NCBI GenBank assembly: GCA_030039815.1
Contig: JASHUW010000374.1
Span: 1-6,145 of the forward strand
Origin: Alphaproteobacteria bacterium
GTDB lineage: Bacteria > Pseudomonadota > Alphaproteobacteria > ATCC43930 > CGMCC-115725
Direction of reading: 5' to 3'
DNA length: 6,145 nt
This document shows positions 5,554 through 6,145 of the stretch, one piece after another. The translations under genes were made by a program, and so were the position numbers. The notes beneath the pieces were generated by a model. That model had not been told where the DNA came from. It saw only the letters and a program-made list of their open reading frames with translations, and did no database searches. The first letter of the stretch is position 1. Each line of letters starts with the position of its first letter.

Positions 5554-6145
5554 TCACTGCGCCGGTTGCACCGCCCTTACCCGCTCGGCGCGGCCACCGC
5601 GCAAGGCAAGCAGTCCGGTCGCCACCGCCGCCACGACCGCGAACACGCAGGCGACCAGGAAAATTTGGGTCGGGGGCATGTGAAGCGATAGGAGATATCC
5701 GCCCAGCACGGGCGCGACGATGCCGCCCAGCCGGCCGATGCCGAGGGCCCAGCCGAGGCCGCTGGTGCGCATGCGCGCCGGGTAGAGCTTGCCGCAGGTC
5801 GCGTTGGCGCCGGTCTGGCTGCCGATGATCGTCATGCCCGCCAGGAAGGTCACCGCGAGCAGCAGCGCATAGGGCATCGCGATGAGCGCGATCATCGCGA
5901 TGAAGACCGCGCCGAGCGCGTAGTGCAGCGCCAGCGAGCGCTCCGGTCCCACATGGTCGATCGCCCAGCCGAGATAGAGCACCGCGAAGATGGCGCCGCA
6001 ATCCCGCAAGCTCGAGGCAAACACCGCCTGCGCTGGCGTGAAGCCGATCAGCTTGAACACGGTCGGCATCCAGTAGCCGAACAGGAACAGGTTCAGGAGA
6101 CTGCAAAAGAAGATCACCCACATGAGCAGGGTCTGGAGCAGGTAG
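5554..6145 (-). CDS. Major facilitator transporter, aromatic acid:H+ symporter-like, C-terminal half
   Basis: The gene runs in from the right edge on the minus strand; the frame stays open through 6144, so the ATG at 6121-6123 is probably internal. The 196 visible residues correspond to transmembrane helices 7-12. They begin with LLMWVIFFCSLLNLFLFGYWMPTVF, then GAIFAVLYLGWAIDHVG (the place of the loop 8-9 DRxG motif, here DHVG). Later comes YPARMRTSGLGWALGIGRLGGIVAPVLGG, a signature shared with PcaK/BenK-type aromatic acid symporters. A short polar tail follows helix 12. The protein should sit in the inner membrane and import an organic acid by proton symport. The substrate cannot be read from this half. 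It converges on the acyltransferase gene with six bases between the stop codons and belongs to a separate transcription unit. It could be another MFS subfamily such as general metabolite:H+ symporters. Confidence 0.87.
   Translation of the reverse strand, partial: YLLQTLLMWVIFFCSLLNLFLFGYWMPTVFKLIGFTPAQAVFASSLRDCGAIFAVLYLGWAIDHVGPERSLALHYALGAVFIAMIALIAMPYALLLAVTFLAGMTIIGSQTGANATCGKLYPARMRTSGLGWALGIGRLGGIVAPVLGGYLLSLHMPPTQIFLVACVFAVVAAVATGLLALRGGRAERVRAVQPAQ

Noticed and set aside
5291..6121. 276-codon minus-strand frame overlapping the transporter gene
   Set aside because: It is a +1-type shadow of the MFS gene with Arg/Gly/Ala-rich sequence and no membrane segments, whereas the adjacent frame gives six clear helices.
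1..6145. CRISPR array, tRNA, rRNA or transposase genes
   Set aside because: No regularly spaced direct repeats, no tRNA-like cloverleaf with CCA end, no rRNA-like stretch and no transposase motifs were seen on either strand.

Overview
The window is GC-rich (about two thirds G+C, with G or C at most third codon positions) and reads as the chromosome of an alphaproteobacterium, most likely of the Rhizobiales/Bradyrhizobium-Rhodopseudomonas type. That assignment is an inference. It rests on codon use, the protein families present, and an intergenic palindromic element at about 2553-2674 whose arms resemble the dispersed 'TCCTTCGAG...CTCAGGATG' repeats I recall from those genomes. Nearly all of the window is coding, and six genes can be supported.

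Left block (1-2533, plus strand): the C-terminal end of a PQQ-dependent glucose/sorbosone-type sugar dehydrogenase overlaps, by a GTGA junction, a secreted diheme cytochrome c of the c4/c553 type. Ten or fewer bases further on lies an outer-membrane beta-barrel of the alginate-export (AlgE-like) family. The packing suggests one operon. A plausible reading is that a substrate crosses the outer membrane through the barrel, is oxidised in the periplasm by the PQQ enzyme, and the electrons leave through the diheme cytochrome. The substrate is not visible from the sequence.

Middle (2534-2743): 210 bases of non-coding sequence made almost entirely of nested inverted repeats, followed by a separate 7-bp perfect hairpin. 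A good Shine-Dalgarno sequence precedes the next gene.

Right block (2744-5547, plus strand): a 548-residue thiamine-pyrophosphate enzyme of the acetolactate-synthase-like superfamily, of unknown substrate, is followed 17 bases later by an integral-membrane acyltransferase of the acyltransferase-3 family. The acyltransferase has a somewhat lower G+C content than its neighbours. On the minus strand, converging on it with a 6-base gap, is the C-terminal half of a major facilitator transporter resembling the aromatic acid:H+ symporters. It runs off the right edge.

I did not find convincing evidence of a wholly new system. The points most worth a second look are the dehydrogenase-cytochrome-porin unit, the unassigned TPP enzyme, and the composite palindrome between the two blocks.
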